Source: Lysobacterales bacterium
Lineage (GTDB): Bacteria > Pseudomonadota > Gammaproteobacteria > Xanthomonadales > Rhodanobacteraceae
Assembly (NCBI GenBank): GCA_017305055.1
Contig: JAFKMZ010000006.1
Span: 62,001-126,000, forward strand
Reading direction: 5' to 3'
Length of the DNA: 64,000 nt
Numbering within the stretch: the first letter of the stretch is position 1; each line of letters begins with the position of its first letter. The notes below the pieces were generated by a model. The model ran no database searches, had not been told where the DNA came from, and saw only the letters and a list, made by a program, of their open reading frames with translations. A program made the position numbers and the translations under genes. Below, piece by piece: positions 30,898 through 39,588 of this stretch.

Positions 30898-32223
30898 TCA
30901 GCCGGTTGGCTGGCCAACTGCCGCCGGGAGCTTTTCCAGCACGGCGTAATACATGCCGTCCAGGCCGTCGTCACCTGGCAGGATCTGCCAGCCCGGTCCG
31001 GAGCGCTGTCCGGCCGGAAGTGCGAAGTTGCGTGCACGGGCGTCAGGCTGCCCGTGCAGAACGGTCTCGACGATGGCCTCGTTCTCCCCGCGCAGCACTG
31101 AGCAGGTGGCATAGACCAGCACGCCACCCGGGGCGAGCAGGGGCCACAGCGCGGTGATGATGCGCCGTTGTTGCGCGCCCAGCGCCGCGAGGTCGCTGGC
31201 GCGCCGGTGCAGGCGCACGTCCGGCCGCCGCCGCAGTACGCCGGTGGCCGAGCATGGGGCGTCGACCAGGATGCGCTCGAAGGGCCTGCCGTCCCACCAC
31301 TCCCGCGGCGCGCCCGCGTCACCGATCAACAACTGAGCGTCCAGTCCCAGGCGCGCCAGGTTCTCGCGTACGCGCTGGCCACGCCCCGGGTCCCATTCCA
31401 GCGCGGTCAGCTCGACACGGGCGCGCTCCAGCACGTGGCAGGCCTTGCCGCCCGGCGCCGCGCAGGCATCCAGCACGCGCATGCCGTCGGTGGCGGCAAG
31501 CAGGTCGGCCGCCACCTGCGCCGCGCCGTCCTGCACCGCGAACGCGCCCTCGGCGAAGCCGGGCAGGCGGGAGACATCGACACTGTGCGGCAACACCAGG
31601 GCGTCGGCCAGCCAGGGATGTGCGGTGGCGGCGACGCCGGCTGCCGCCAGCCCGGCCCGCAGTTCCTCGCGGGGGGCATGGCGCCGATTCGCGCGCAGGG
31701 TCAGCGGCGGCTCGCGGTTGTTCGCGGCCATGATCGCCTCGGCTTGCCCGGGCCAGTCATGCTCCAGCGCGGCGGCCAGCCAGGCCGGGTGCGCATGCCG
31801 GGTGCGTGGCTGCGCATCGAGCGCGGCGTTGCGGCTGACGCGTTCGCGCTGCCAGCGCCGCAGCACGGCGTTGACCAGTCCGGCAAACCGCGGGCACCCC
31901 AGCGCACGCGCGGCCTCGACGCTCGCAGCCACCGCGGCGTAGGCGCTCAGATCCATCACTTCCAGTTGCACCAGGCCCAGCACCAGCAGGGCGTGGATGG
32001 CCGGCTCCTTGTGGCGCAGCGGTTGCGCCAGCAAGCCGTCGATGGCGGCGTCATAGCGCAGCCACCAGCGCGAGCCGTGGTGCGCCAGGGCGGTCAACAG
32101 TGCCCGGTCGCGGGCATCCGTCAGCTTGCCTGCATGCCGGGCGAGCACCTCGCGCAGGGAAGCGCCGTGCATGGCCACCTCGGCCAGCGCCAAGGCCGCG
32201 ACAGCCCGCGCGTCCGGCCTCAT
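30898..32223 (-). CDS. rsmB: 16S rRNA (cytosine(967)-C5)-methyltransferase RsmB
   Basis: A 441-residue enzyme. An N-terminal NusB-like RNA-binding domain (about 1-140) is followed by a Rossmann methyltransferase domain with the SAM motif [13 protein letters not shown], the [15 protein letters not shown] motif (catalytic-cycle Cys) and YATCSV (nucleophile Cys). It methylates C967 of 16S rRNA. The ATG overlaps the fmt stop (ATGA, 32220-32223). Confidence 0.95.
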   Translation of the reverse strand: MRPDARAVAALALAEVAMHGASLREVLARHAGKLTDARDRALLTALAHHGSRWWLRYDAAIDGLLAQPLRHKEPAIHALLVLGLVQLEVMDLSAYAAVAASVEAARALGCPRFAGLVNAVLRRWQRERVSRNAALDAQPRTRHAHPAWLAAALEHDWPGQAEAIMAANNREPPLTLRANRRHAPREELRAGLAAAGVAATAHPWLADALVLPHSVDVSRLPGFAEGAFAVQDGAAQVAADLLAATDGMRVLDACAAPGGKACHVLERARVELTALEWDPGRGQRVRENLARLGLDAQLLIGDAGAPREWWDGRPFERILVDAPCSATGVLRRRPDVRLHRRASDLAALGAQQRRIITALWPLLAPGGVLVYATCSVLRGENEAIVETVLHGQPDARARNFALPAGQRSGPGWQILPGDDGLDGMYYAVLEKLPAAVGQPTG

Positions 32224-33176
32224 GCAGGTTGGCGCAATTCGGGTCGCCCATTGAGGTAGTCGACGGCGCCGAGGCGTCGGCCGCCGGCCCTCTGCAGGAC
32301 GGCGATGCGCAGCACGCCGCTGCCGCAGGCCACGTCGATGCCCTCGGCTCCAGCCGCGAGCACGCTGCCGGGGATCGCCGCGTGCTGGCGGTCGAGTGCC
32401 CGGGCCGCCCAAACCCGCACCGGCTCGCCGGCGATGTGCGTGGTGGCCACCGGCCAGGGATCGAACGCACGTACCTGGCGCTCCAGCGCGACCGCCGGCT
32501 GCTGCCAGTCGAGTTCGGCCTGGGACTTCTCCAGCTTGTGGGCGTAGCTGATACCCGTGTCCGCCTGGGCGTGTGCGGCGGGCGGGTGGCCGGTGAGCAG
32601 CGCGCGCAAGGCCTCGGCCAGCACCTGTGCGCCCAGCGCGGCGAGGCGGTCGTGCAGGCTGCCGCCGGTATCGTCGGCGTGGATCGGTGTGCTTTGCTCC
32701 AGCATCACGGCGCCAGTGTCCAGGCCGGCATCCATCTGCATCAGGGACACGCCGGTGACGCGGTCGCCAGCCAGGATGGCGCGTTGGATTGGCGCCGCGC
32801 CGCGCCAGCGCGGCAGCAGGCTGGCATGCACGTTCCAGCAGCCATGCGTGGGCAGGCCGAGCACGGCCGGCGGCAGGATCAGGCCATAGGCCACCACCAC
32901 CAGCAGGTCGGGACGCAGCGCGGCCAGCGTTGCCTGCGCGCCGACCGCCTTCAACGTAGCGGGCTGTTCGATGGGGATGCCGGCCGCGACGGCCGCCTGC
33001 TTGACCGGGCTGGGGCTGAGCCTGCGGCCACGCCCGGCCGGGCGGTCGGGTTGGGTGTAGACGGCGACCACGTCGGCGCCGCTCTCCACGCACGCCGCCA
33101 GGCTGGGCAGGGCAAACTCCGGGGTACCGGCAAAAACCAGCCGCAGGCGCGGCTCAGCGCTGCCCGCCGTGCTCAA
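32220..33176 (-). CDS. fmt: Methionyl-tRNA formyltransferase Fmt
   Basis: A 318-residue enzyme close to the E. coli length. The folate-binding/catalytic motif [15 protein letters not shown] and the loop [12 protein letters not shown] are conserved, and a C-terminal OB-like domain follows. It formylates initiator Met-tRNA. I place the start at a TTG (33176) that overlaps the def stop as TTGA, because it begins just before the conserved VFAGTPEF strand and gives translational coupling. No in-frame ATG exists close by. Confidence 0.94.
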   Translation of the reverse strand: MSTAGSAEPRLRLVFAGTPEFALPSLAACVESGADVVAVYTQPDRPAGRGRRLSPSPVKQAAVAAGIPIEQPATLKAVGAQATLAALRPDLLVVVAYGLILPPAVLGLPTHGCWNVHASLLPRWRGAAPIQRAILAGDRVTGVSLMQMDAGLDTGAVMLEQSTPIHADDTGGSLHDRLAALGAQVLAEALRALLTGHPPAAHAQADTGISYAHKLEKSQAELDWQQPAVALERQVRAFDPWPVATTHIAGEPVRVWAARALDRQHAAIPGSVLAAGAEGIDVACGSGVLRIAVLQRAGGRRLGAVDYLNGRPELRQPA

Positions 33177-33682
33177 GCACTCGCCGCCTGACGGCGTTGC
33201 TTGTCCAGGCGCTTGAGCAACATGGCGCGTTTCAGCGGCGACAGGTAGTCGACGAACATCTTGCCGTCGAGATGGTCGATCTCGTGCTGGATGCACACCG
33301 CCAATGGCCCCTCAAGTTCCAGTCGCAGCGCCTTGCCGTCGAGATCCAGGGCGGTGACGGTGACGCCCAGGGCGCGGGTCACGTTGGCGTAGATGCCAGG
33401 GAAGGACAGGCAACCTTCCTGGTAGACCTGCGAACCGTGGCGCTCCACGACCTCGGCATTGACCAGTACCAGCGGCTGGTTCCGCTCCTCGCTCATGTCC
33501 GCCACCAGGACGCGCTGCTGCACGTTGACCTGGATCGCGGCCAGGCCGACGCCGTTGGCGGCGTACATGGTTTCCAGCATGTCGGCGCCGAGCTTTTTGA
33601 GCTGCGCGTCGAAGACCTGCACCGGCGCGGCATGCAGGCGCAGGCGTGGATCGGGGAACTCCAGGATGGAAAGCACGCTCAA
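33173..33682 (-). CDS. def: Peptide deformylase Def
   Basis: A 169-residue iron enzyme, identical in length to E. coli Def. All three motifs are present: [17 protein letters not shown] (metal Cys) and QHEIDHLDG (metal histidines and catalytic Glu). It removes the formyl group from nascent proteins. The start is a TTG at 33682 ([11 protein letters not shown]), matching the family start; AGGAGAGGTGAG precedes it. It is the first gene of def-fmt-rsmB. Confidence 0.95.
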   Translation of the reverse strand: MSVLSILEFPDPRLRLHAAPVQVFDAQLKKLGADMLETMYAANGVGLAAIQVNVQQRVLVADMSEERNQPLVLVNAEVVERHGSQVYQEGCLSFPGIYANVTRALGVTVTALDLDGKALRLELEGPLAVCIQHEIDHLDGKMFVDYLSPLKRAMLLKRLDKQRRQAASA

Positions 33683-33732
33683 GATCTCACCTCTCCTGCC
33701 GAAATTGCGGGCAAGTGGGCGAAAACCAAGCC

Positions 33733-33842
33733 CTGCCGCAACATACAATCCGCATTATCTCACGGCTTTACCGACGACTGGCGGCGTGATGGGTACCGGC
33801 CCGCTTGACAGTTGCGCGGGTTAACGGTTCGGTTACACTCGA
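33733..33842. promoter_or_regulatory. Divergent promoter region of def-fmt-rsmB and lysM-dprA
   Basis: An AT-rich island between the two operons. Rightward, TACACT (33834-33839) with TTGCGC about 16 bases before it, plus TTGACA at 33805-33810, could serve lysM. Leftward, GATAAT (33754-33759 on the complementary strand) could be the -10 for def. The box assignments are tentative. Confidence 0.35.
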
Positions 33843-33874
33843 TCGAGCGTCCGGGGAAGGGGGATTCCCGCCAC

Positions 33875-35014
33875 ATGAGCAAGAAAATTCTGATGTTGCT
33901 TGCCGGCATCCTGGCTACCGCCATGGTCTATGCGGCGGGCGTGCCGTTGCGCAGTGGCCACCCCGACAGCTACACCGTGCGTCGCGGCGACACCCTGTGG
34001 GACATCTCCGCGAAATTCCTGGCCAAACCCTGGTTGTGGCCGGAGATCTGGCAGGCCAATCCGCAGGTCCACAACCCGCACCTGATCTATCCCGGCGACG
34101 TGCTCAACCTGTCGTTCATCGGTGGCAACGGCGGCGTGCCGTCGTTGACCCTGCAACCAGCCGTGCACCGCGAGGATGACGCGGTGACCGCGATTCCCTT
34201 GTCTGACCTGCGCATGTTCCTGAAGGACTTGCGGGTGATGGAGAGCAGTGCGGTCAGCTCCGCGCCGTACGTGGTGGGCCTGGAGGAGGCGCGCCTGCGC
34301 GGCGCGGTGGGCCAGAACCTGTACGTTCGCGGCCTGCATGGTGAAGCAGGGCAGCGCTGGGCCATCGTGCGCCCGACGCACCTGTTCCGCGCCTTCCCGC
34401 GTGACGTGTCCAAGCCGCCGGAGTCGCCAATTGCCGCCGATCGGCTGGACAGCAATGCAGCCATGGTCGGCACCCCCTGGGATGAGGACACCCGTCACGA
34501 CGGCCACTGGCAGCGCGGCAAGGACATTGGCGTGGAGGTCAGCGTGATCGGCACGGCGGAAACCTTGCGCACGGGTGACCCGGCCACGCTGCTGCTGCTT
34601 GACTCGACGCGTGAAATCCGCAGCGGCGACCGCATCATGCCGCTCGACGCCACGCCGTATGACCCCTATTACCTGCCGCACCCGCCGAAGTCCGTGCCCG
34701 CCACGGCCCGCGTGATTGGTCTCAACGACGCGCTGCACGCGGTCGGCTCGCGCCAGGTGGTGGTGCTCTCGGTGGGCAGCAGGGACGGGATCGACAACGG
34801 CACCACGTTCACCATGGACGAGCCGGGGGAGACCATCCACGACGACGTGGCCAGCAGCAGTTGGGACCGTGGCGTCGGTCCCAAGGTGACCTTGCCGGAC
34901 GAATACGCCGGCCATGTGATGGTGTTCCGCACCTTCGAGCGGGTGAGCTATGGCCTGGTCATGGACGGCCTGCGCCCGGTGCACATCGGCGCCAAGCTGC
35001 GCATGCCAGAGTAG
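33875..35014 (+). CDS. LysM domain protein, exported
   Basis: A 379-residue protein with an N-terminal signal or anchor (MSKKILMLLAGILATAMVYA) and one LysM domain directly after it (SYTVRRGDTLWDIS...IWQANPQV...IYPGDVLNL, about 32-80). LysM binds peptidoglycan. The remaining roughly 290 residues have no catalytic motif I recognise. A LysM gene directly before dprA is a conserved arrangement in Xanthomonadales and Pseudomonas. A GGGGAAGGGGGA stretch lies upstream of the ATG. Confidence 0.88.
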   Translation: MSKKILMLLAGILATAMVYAAGVPLRSGHPDSYTVRRGDTLWDISAKFLAKPWLWPEIWQANPQVHNPHLIYPGDVLNLSFIGGNGGVPSLTLQPAVHREDDAVTAIPLSDLRMFLKDLRVMESSAVSSAPYVVGLEEARLRGAVGQNLYVRGLHGEAGQRWAIVRPTHLFRAFPRDVSKPPESPIAADRLDSNAAMVGTPWDEDTRHDGHWQRGKDIGVEVSVIGTAETLRTGDPATLLLLDSTREIRSGDRIMPLDATPYDPYYLPHPPKSVPATARVIGLNDALHAVGSRQVVVLSVGSRDGIDNGTTFTMDEPGETIHDDVASSSWDRGVGPKVTLPDEYAGHVMVFRTFERVSYGLVMDGLRPVHIGAKLRMPE

Positions 35015-35100
35015 GCAGCAGCAACCCACGGAGCAGGCCTACAGGACGGCGCGGCAGATGCCGCGCCGTCCTGTTGTCGCCGGCTGCCTACACTGCCCGC

Positions 35101-36324
35101 ATGGCTGAGAGCGACGAGTTGCGCGCATGGCTGATCACCATACGCACGCCGGGCCTGGGTCCGGGCGGGCTGCACTGGTGGCTCGAGCACGCCGGCGGGG
35201 ACATGCGTCGCGTCCCTGCGCAGTTGTGGCGGCATCGGGGGACACTGGGCGACGCCGCCAGTGCGTGGCTGCGACGTCCGGACGAACGGCGCCTGGAGGC
35301 GGACCGGGCGTGGCTGTCGGCCCCGGGCCACCGCCTGCTGTGTTGCACCGATGCGGATTTCCCGCCGCAGCTCGAGCACATCCCGCAACCACCGGCGGCG
35401 CTGTTCGTCGACGGTGATGCCAGCGTGCTGCTCCTTCCCCAGGTCGCCTTGGTTGGCGCGCGGGCCGCCAGCGCCGGCGGCCTGCTCCATGCCGAGCGTT
35501 TCGCCCGCGCCCTGGTGCGCAGCGGCTTCACCATCACCAGCGGGCTTGCCGACGGCGTCGACGCGGCCGCGCACGGCGCGGCGCTGGCCGGTGGCGGCAG
35601 CACGGTGGCCGTGATGGGTACCGGCCCCGACCTGGTGTATCCGCGCAAACACCACGCCCTGGCCCAGGCGATTGCCGCGCGCGGTGTGCTGCTCAGCGAG
35701 TTTCCACCGGGCACGCCGGCGCGGGCCGACCATTTCCCGCGGCGCAACCGGTTGATTGCCGGCCTTGCCCTGGGCACCCTGGTCGTCGAGGCTGGCATGC
35801 GCTCGGGCTCATTGATCACCGCCCGTCTGGCGGCCGAGCAGGGGCGGGAAGTGTTTGCCTTGCCAGGCTCCATCGACCATGCCCTGGCGCGCGGTTGCCA
35901 TCGCCTGATCCGCGACGGCGCCTGCCTGGTGGAGGAGGCCGCGGAGCTCGTCGAACTGCTGGCGCCGGCCGCGCGCATGCTTGGCGCCGAGCTCGCCGCG
36001 CGGCTGGCCACGCCGCTGGCCGCGCCGCCCAGCACCGAATGGGCGCCACCTGGGTCAGACGCACGCAATGGCGCCGTTGCTGCCGAGGACGGGCCTGGTG
36101 AAACGCCGGCTGAGGTTGCCGCGCCCGCAGCGGCGGATCCGGCCCAGGCCGCACTCCTGCGCCACATCGGCTACGACCCGGTAGGTATGGATGAACTGGC
36201 GCGCCGCACCGGCTGGTCGTCGGCTGCGCTGGGCGCCCAGTTGCTGCTGCTGGAGTTGGCGGAGCAGGTGGAGAGGTTGGCCGGCGACCGCTATCGGCGC
36301 CGGGTGGTCCGGGTTTCCGAGTGA
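35101..36324 (+). CDS. dprA: DNA-processing protein DprA (Smf)
   Basis: A 407-residue protein. The Rossmann core carries VALVGARAAS, GFTITSGLADGVDAAAHGAAL, MGTGPDLVYPRKH and the FPRRNRLIAGL signature. A Gln/Ala/Pro-rich linker (about 305-345) leads to a C-terminal winged helix (DPVGMDELARRTGWS...). DprA loads RecA on incoming single-stranded DNA during transformation. It follows the LysM gene by 86 bases. The smg gene that often follows dprA is absent. Confidence 0.95.
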   Translation: MAESDELRAWLITIRTPGLGPGGLHWWLEHAGGDMRRVPAQLWRHRGTLGDAASAWLRRPDERRLEADRAWLSAPGHRLLCCTDADFPPQLEHIPQPPAALFVDGDASVLLLPQVALVGARAASAGGLLHAERFARALVRSGFTITSGLADGVDAAAHGAALAGGGSTVAVMGTGPDLVYPRKHHALAQAIAARGVLLSEFPPGTPARADHFPRRNRLIAGLALGTLVVEAGMRSGSLITARLAAEQGREVFALPGSIDHALARGCHRLIRDGACLVEEAAELVELLAPAARMLGAELAARLATPLAAPPSTEWAPPGSDARNGAVAAEDGPGETPAEVAAPAAADPAQAALLRHIGYDPVGMDELARRTGWSSAALGAQLLLLELAEQVERLAGDRYRRRVVRVSE

Positions 36325-36368
36325 TGCCCAACAGGTGGCGTGCCTCGGCGCCCGCAATGGGGGCCGGC

Positions 36369-36404
36369 TTGACAGGACCGGTGGCGCATGGTTTCAACTA
36401 TATA
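36369..36404 (+). promoter_or_regulatory. Possible topA promoter
   Basis: TTGACA at 36369-36374 and TATATA at 36399-36404 stand out in GC-rich sequence just before topA. The spacing of 24 is too wide for both to belong to one standard sigma-70 promoter. The TATATA patch is the more likely -10. Confidence 0.3.
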
Positions 36405-36456
36405 GGCCCGGCGCTGCTAAGGTGCCGTCAGATTTGCTTCGCGGAAACCCAGTTTC

Positions 36457-39015
36457 ATGGCAAAAAACCTGCTTGTCGTCGAGTCGCCGGCCAAGGCCAA
36501 GACGATCAACAAATACCTTGGCAGCGACTTCCAGGTATTGGCCTCCTATGGCCACGTGCGCGACCTGCGGCCCAAGGAGGGGGCCGTCGACACCGAGCAC
36601 GACTTTGCCATGGCCTATGAGCTCATCGAGCGCAACGCCAAACACGTCGATGCGATCGCCAAGGCGGCCAAGGCGGCGGACACCATCTACCTGGCCACCG
36701 ACTTGGACCGCGAGGGTGAGGCGATCAGCTGGCACGTCAGCGAGATCCTGCGCCAGCGTGGCCTGCTCGACGGCAAACGCGTCTACCGGGTGGTGTTTTC
36801 CGAGATCACGCCAAAGGCGATCAAGGCTGCGGTGGAGCACCCCCGCGACCTGTCCTTGGACCTGGTGGACGCGCAGCAGGCGCGCCGCGCGCTGGATTTC
36901 CTGGTCGGCTTCAACCTTTCGCCGGTACTCTGGCGCAAGGTGCAGCGCGGCCTCTCGGCCGGGCGCGTGCAGTCGCCGGCGCTGCGCATGATTGTCGAGC
37001 GCGAGGAGGAGATCGAGGCCTTCCAGAAGCGCGAGTACTGGACCGTCGCGGCGCAGCTGAACCATGCCGAAGGCGACTTCAGCGCGCGCCTGAGCAAGCT
37101 CAATGGGCGCAAGTTCGAGCAGTTCGACCTGACCAGCGAAGCCGCCGCCCAGGCTGCCCGCCAGGCCTTGCAACAGGCGGCACATGGCCGGCTGGCCGTG
37201 AGCGACGTTTCCTCCAAAGAGCGCAAACGCCGGCCGGCGGCGCCGTTCACCACCTCCACGCTGCAGCAGGAGGCCGCGCGCAAGCTCGGTTTCACCACCA
37301 GCCGCACGATGAAGGTGGCGCAGAGCCTGTACGAGGGCGTGGCGCTCGGTGCCGAGGGCAACGTTGGCCTGATCACCTACATGCGTACCGACTCGACCAT
37401 GCTGGGCGCCGACGCGGTGGCCGAGATCCGCAGCCTGATAGCGCGTGACTTTGGTGCCAAGGCCTTGCCGGAGCAGCCGCAGGTCTACAAGACCAAGTCC
37501 AAGAATGCGCAGGAAGCGCATGAGGCCGTGCGCCCGACCTCGGCCCTGCGCACACCGCAGTCGATCGCCGCGGTGCTCAATGACGACCAGCGCCGGCTGT
37601 ACGAACTGGTGTGGAAGCGTGCGGTGGCCTGCCAGATGGTCCACGCCACGCTGAATACCGTGTCGGTGGAATTCGCCCTGCGTGATGTGGACGGCTATCC
37701 GGTACCCGGGGAGGTTGCCGCCGGCGGCGGCGATGCCGCGTTCCGCGCCACCGGCACCACGGTGGTCGATCCCGGGTTCCTGGCAGTGTATGAGGAAGGC
37801 CGCGACCAGAAGGCTGCCGACGACGATGACGAGGGGCGGCGCCTGCCGCGCCTGGCGGTCGGCGAGCAGGTGGCCTTGCGCGACATCCTGGCCGAGCAGC
37901 ATTTCACCGAACCGCCGCCACGGTATTCCGAGGCGAGCCTGGTCAAGGCACTGGAGGAGTACGGCATTGGCCGGCCCTCGACCTATGCCAGCATCATCCA
38001 GGTGCTGCAGAACCGGGAATACGTGTTCCTCGACAGCCGCCGCTTCAAGCCCAGCGATGTCGGCCGCGCAGTCAGCCGCTTCCTCACCCAGCATTTCACC
38101 CGTTACGTCGATTACGATTTCACCGCCAGGCTCGAGGACGAGCTGGACGCGGTCAGCCGCGGCGAGACTGCCTGGCGGCCGCTCATGGAACGCTTCTGGA
38201 GCCCGTTCAAGCGCCTGGTGGAGGAGAAGACCGAGTCGGTGGACCGCAACGAGGCCACCGGCGCGCGCCAGCTCGGCACCGATCCCAAGACGGGCAAGCC
38301 GGTGTCGGTGCGCCTGGGCCGCTACGGGCCGTACGTTGCGCTCGGCACCAAGGACGACGAGGAAAAGCCGAAGTTCGCCAGCCTGCGTCCTGGACAAAGC
38401 ATGCACTCGATTGGCCTGGCCGAGGCGCTGGAGCTGTTCAAATTGCCGCGCGAACTCGGCGCCGCGCCAAATGGGGATCCGGTCAGCGTGGGCGTGGGCC
38501 GCTTCGGCCCGTTCGTGAAACAGGGCAGCACCTACGCCTCGCTCAAGCCCGAGGACGACCCCTATACCATCGAGCTGCCGCGTGCCTTGCAGATCGTCGC
38601 GGAGAAACTGGAAATGCTGGCGAACCGCCTGATCCAGGATTTCGGCGATGGCGTGCAGGTGCTGAACGGGCGCTATGGCGCCTATATCACCGATGGCGAG
38701 AAGAACGCCCGCATCCCGAAGGACCAGGAGCCCCGGCTGCTGACCCATGACCAGTGCCTGGAACTGCTGGCCGCCGCACCGGTGCGCAGGCCGCGCGGCG
38801 CGAAGAAGGGCGGTGCCAGGGCGGCGACGAAGAAAGCCACTGGTGCTGCGGTGACCGCCAACGAGACCAGGACGGCGCCCAGGAAGGCTGCCGCGAAGAA
38901 GGCTGCCGCGAAGAAAACCGTGGCAAAGAAGCCGGCGACACGCACCGCGACCAAGACCAAAAAGGCTGCCACGCGCAAGCCGGCGGGCAAGACCACGGGT
39001 GCCGGGAGCGCCTGA
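36457..39015 (+). CDS. topA: DNA topoisomerase I TopA with Lys/Ala-rich tail, no zinc ribbons
   Basis: An 852-residue type IA topoisomerase. The Toprim domain has Glu9 and the TDLDRE acidic motif (81-86); the nucleophile is Tyr308 in LITYMRTDS. The enzyme relaxes negative supercoils. After the core come Toprim-type C-terminal repeats (RLGRYGPYVALG, GVGRFGPFVKQG, LNGRYGAYITDG) instead of the Cys4 zinc ribbons of the E. coli protein. The last 75 residues are Lys/Ala-rich (KKAAAKKTVAKK type) and likely bind DNA or RNA polymerase. Its TGA is immediately followed by the tsaC ATG. Confidence 0.96.
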   Translation: MAKNLLVVESPAKAKTINKYLGSDFQVLASYGHVRDLRPKEGAVDTEHDFAMAYELIERNAKHVDAIAKAAKAADTIYLATDLDREGEAISWHVSEILRQRGLLDGKRVYRVVFSEITPKAIKAAVEHPRDLSLDLVDAQQARRALDFLVGFNLSPVLWRKVQRGLSAGRVQSPALRMIVEREEEIEAFQKREYWTVAAQLNHAEGDFSARLSKLNGRKFEQFDLTSEAAAQAARQALQQAAHGRLAVSDVSSKERKRRPAAPFTTSTLQQEAARKLGFTTSRTMKVAQSLYEGVALGAEGNVGLITYMRTDSTMLGADAVAEIRSLIARDFGAKALPEQPQVYKTKSKNAQEAHEAVRPTSALRTPQSIAAVLNDDQRRLYELVWKRAVACQMVHATLNTVSVEFALRDVDGYPVPGEVAAGGGDAAFRATGTTVVDPGFLAVYEEGRDQKAADDDDEGRRLPRLAVGEQVALRDILAEQHFTEPPPRYSEASLVKALEEYGIGRPSTYASIIQVLQNREYVFLDSRRFKPSDVGRAVSRFLTQHFTRYVDYDFTARLEDELDAVSRGETAWRPLMERFWSPFKRLVEEKTESVDRNEATGARQLGTDPKTGKPVSVRLGRYGPYVALGTKDDEEKPKFASLRPGQSMHSIGLAEALELFKLPRELGAAPNGDPVSVGVGRFGPFVKQGSTYASLKPEDDPYTIELPRALQIVAEKLEMLANRLIQDFGDGVQVLNGRYGAYITDGEKNARIPKDQEPRLLTHDQCLELLAAAPVRRPRGAKKGGARAATKKATGAAVTANETRTAPRKAAAKKAAAKKTVAKKPATRTATKTKKAATRKPAGKTTGAGSA

Positions 39016-39588
39016 ATGCTGCAGCGCTTTTCGGTGGAACACGTGGCTGCAGCCGCGGCCCTGCTGCACCGTGGCGGCGTGCTGGCCTATCCCACCGAGG
39101 CCGTGTTCGGCCTGGGCTGCGACCCGCACGACGAGGCCGCATTCAAGCGCTTGTTCGCGCTCAAGCAGCGGCCAGCGACCCAGGGTGTGCTGCTGATTGC
39201 CGCCGATCTTGCCCAGGTCGAGCCGTATATCGACATGGCGTCGGTGCCGGCGGCAGTCATGCACGAGGTGCGGCAGAGCTGGCCCGGTCCGCATACCTGG
39301 ATCTTTCCCCGCGCCGCCCATGTCCCGCCGTGGATTTGCGGCGCGCACGCCGGGATCGCCCTGCGGGTCACCGCGCATGCGCCGGCCGCGGCACTGTGCC
39401 GCGCCTTCGGCGCGCCACTGGTATCCACCAGCGCCAATCCCCATGACGCGCCACCGGCCCGCGATGCCGACACGGTGGTCGGGTATTTCGGCGATGCGCT
39501 GGATGGCTTGCTGGATGGCCCGCTGGGCGGCCAGGCGCGGCCTACCACGATCCGCGATGCGCTTTCGGGTGCCACGGTGCGCGCCTGA
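39016..39588 (+). CDS. tsaC: Threonylcarbamoyl-AMP synthase (TsaC/YrdC family)
   Basis: A 190-residue YrdC-fold enzyme (LLHRGGVLAYPTEAVFGLGCDP, KRLFALKQRP, PHTWIFPRA, STSANPHD). It makes threonylcarbamoyl-AMP from threonine, bicarbonate and ATP for the t6A37 tRNA modification. The start follows the topA stop without a gap (TGAATG), and its stop overlaps the next ATG (TGATG), so it is in the topA operon or coupled to it. Confidence 0.93.
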   Translation: MLQRFSVEHVAAAAALLHRGGVLAYPTEAVFGLGCDPHDEAAFKRLFALKQRPATQGVLLIAADLAQVEPYIDMASVPAAVMHEVRQSWPGPHTWIFPRAAHVPPWICGAHAGIALRVTAHAPAAALCRAFGAPLVSTSANPHDAPPARDADTVVGYFGDALDGLLDGPLGGQARPTTIRDALSGATVRA

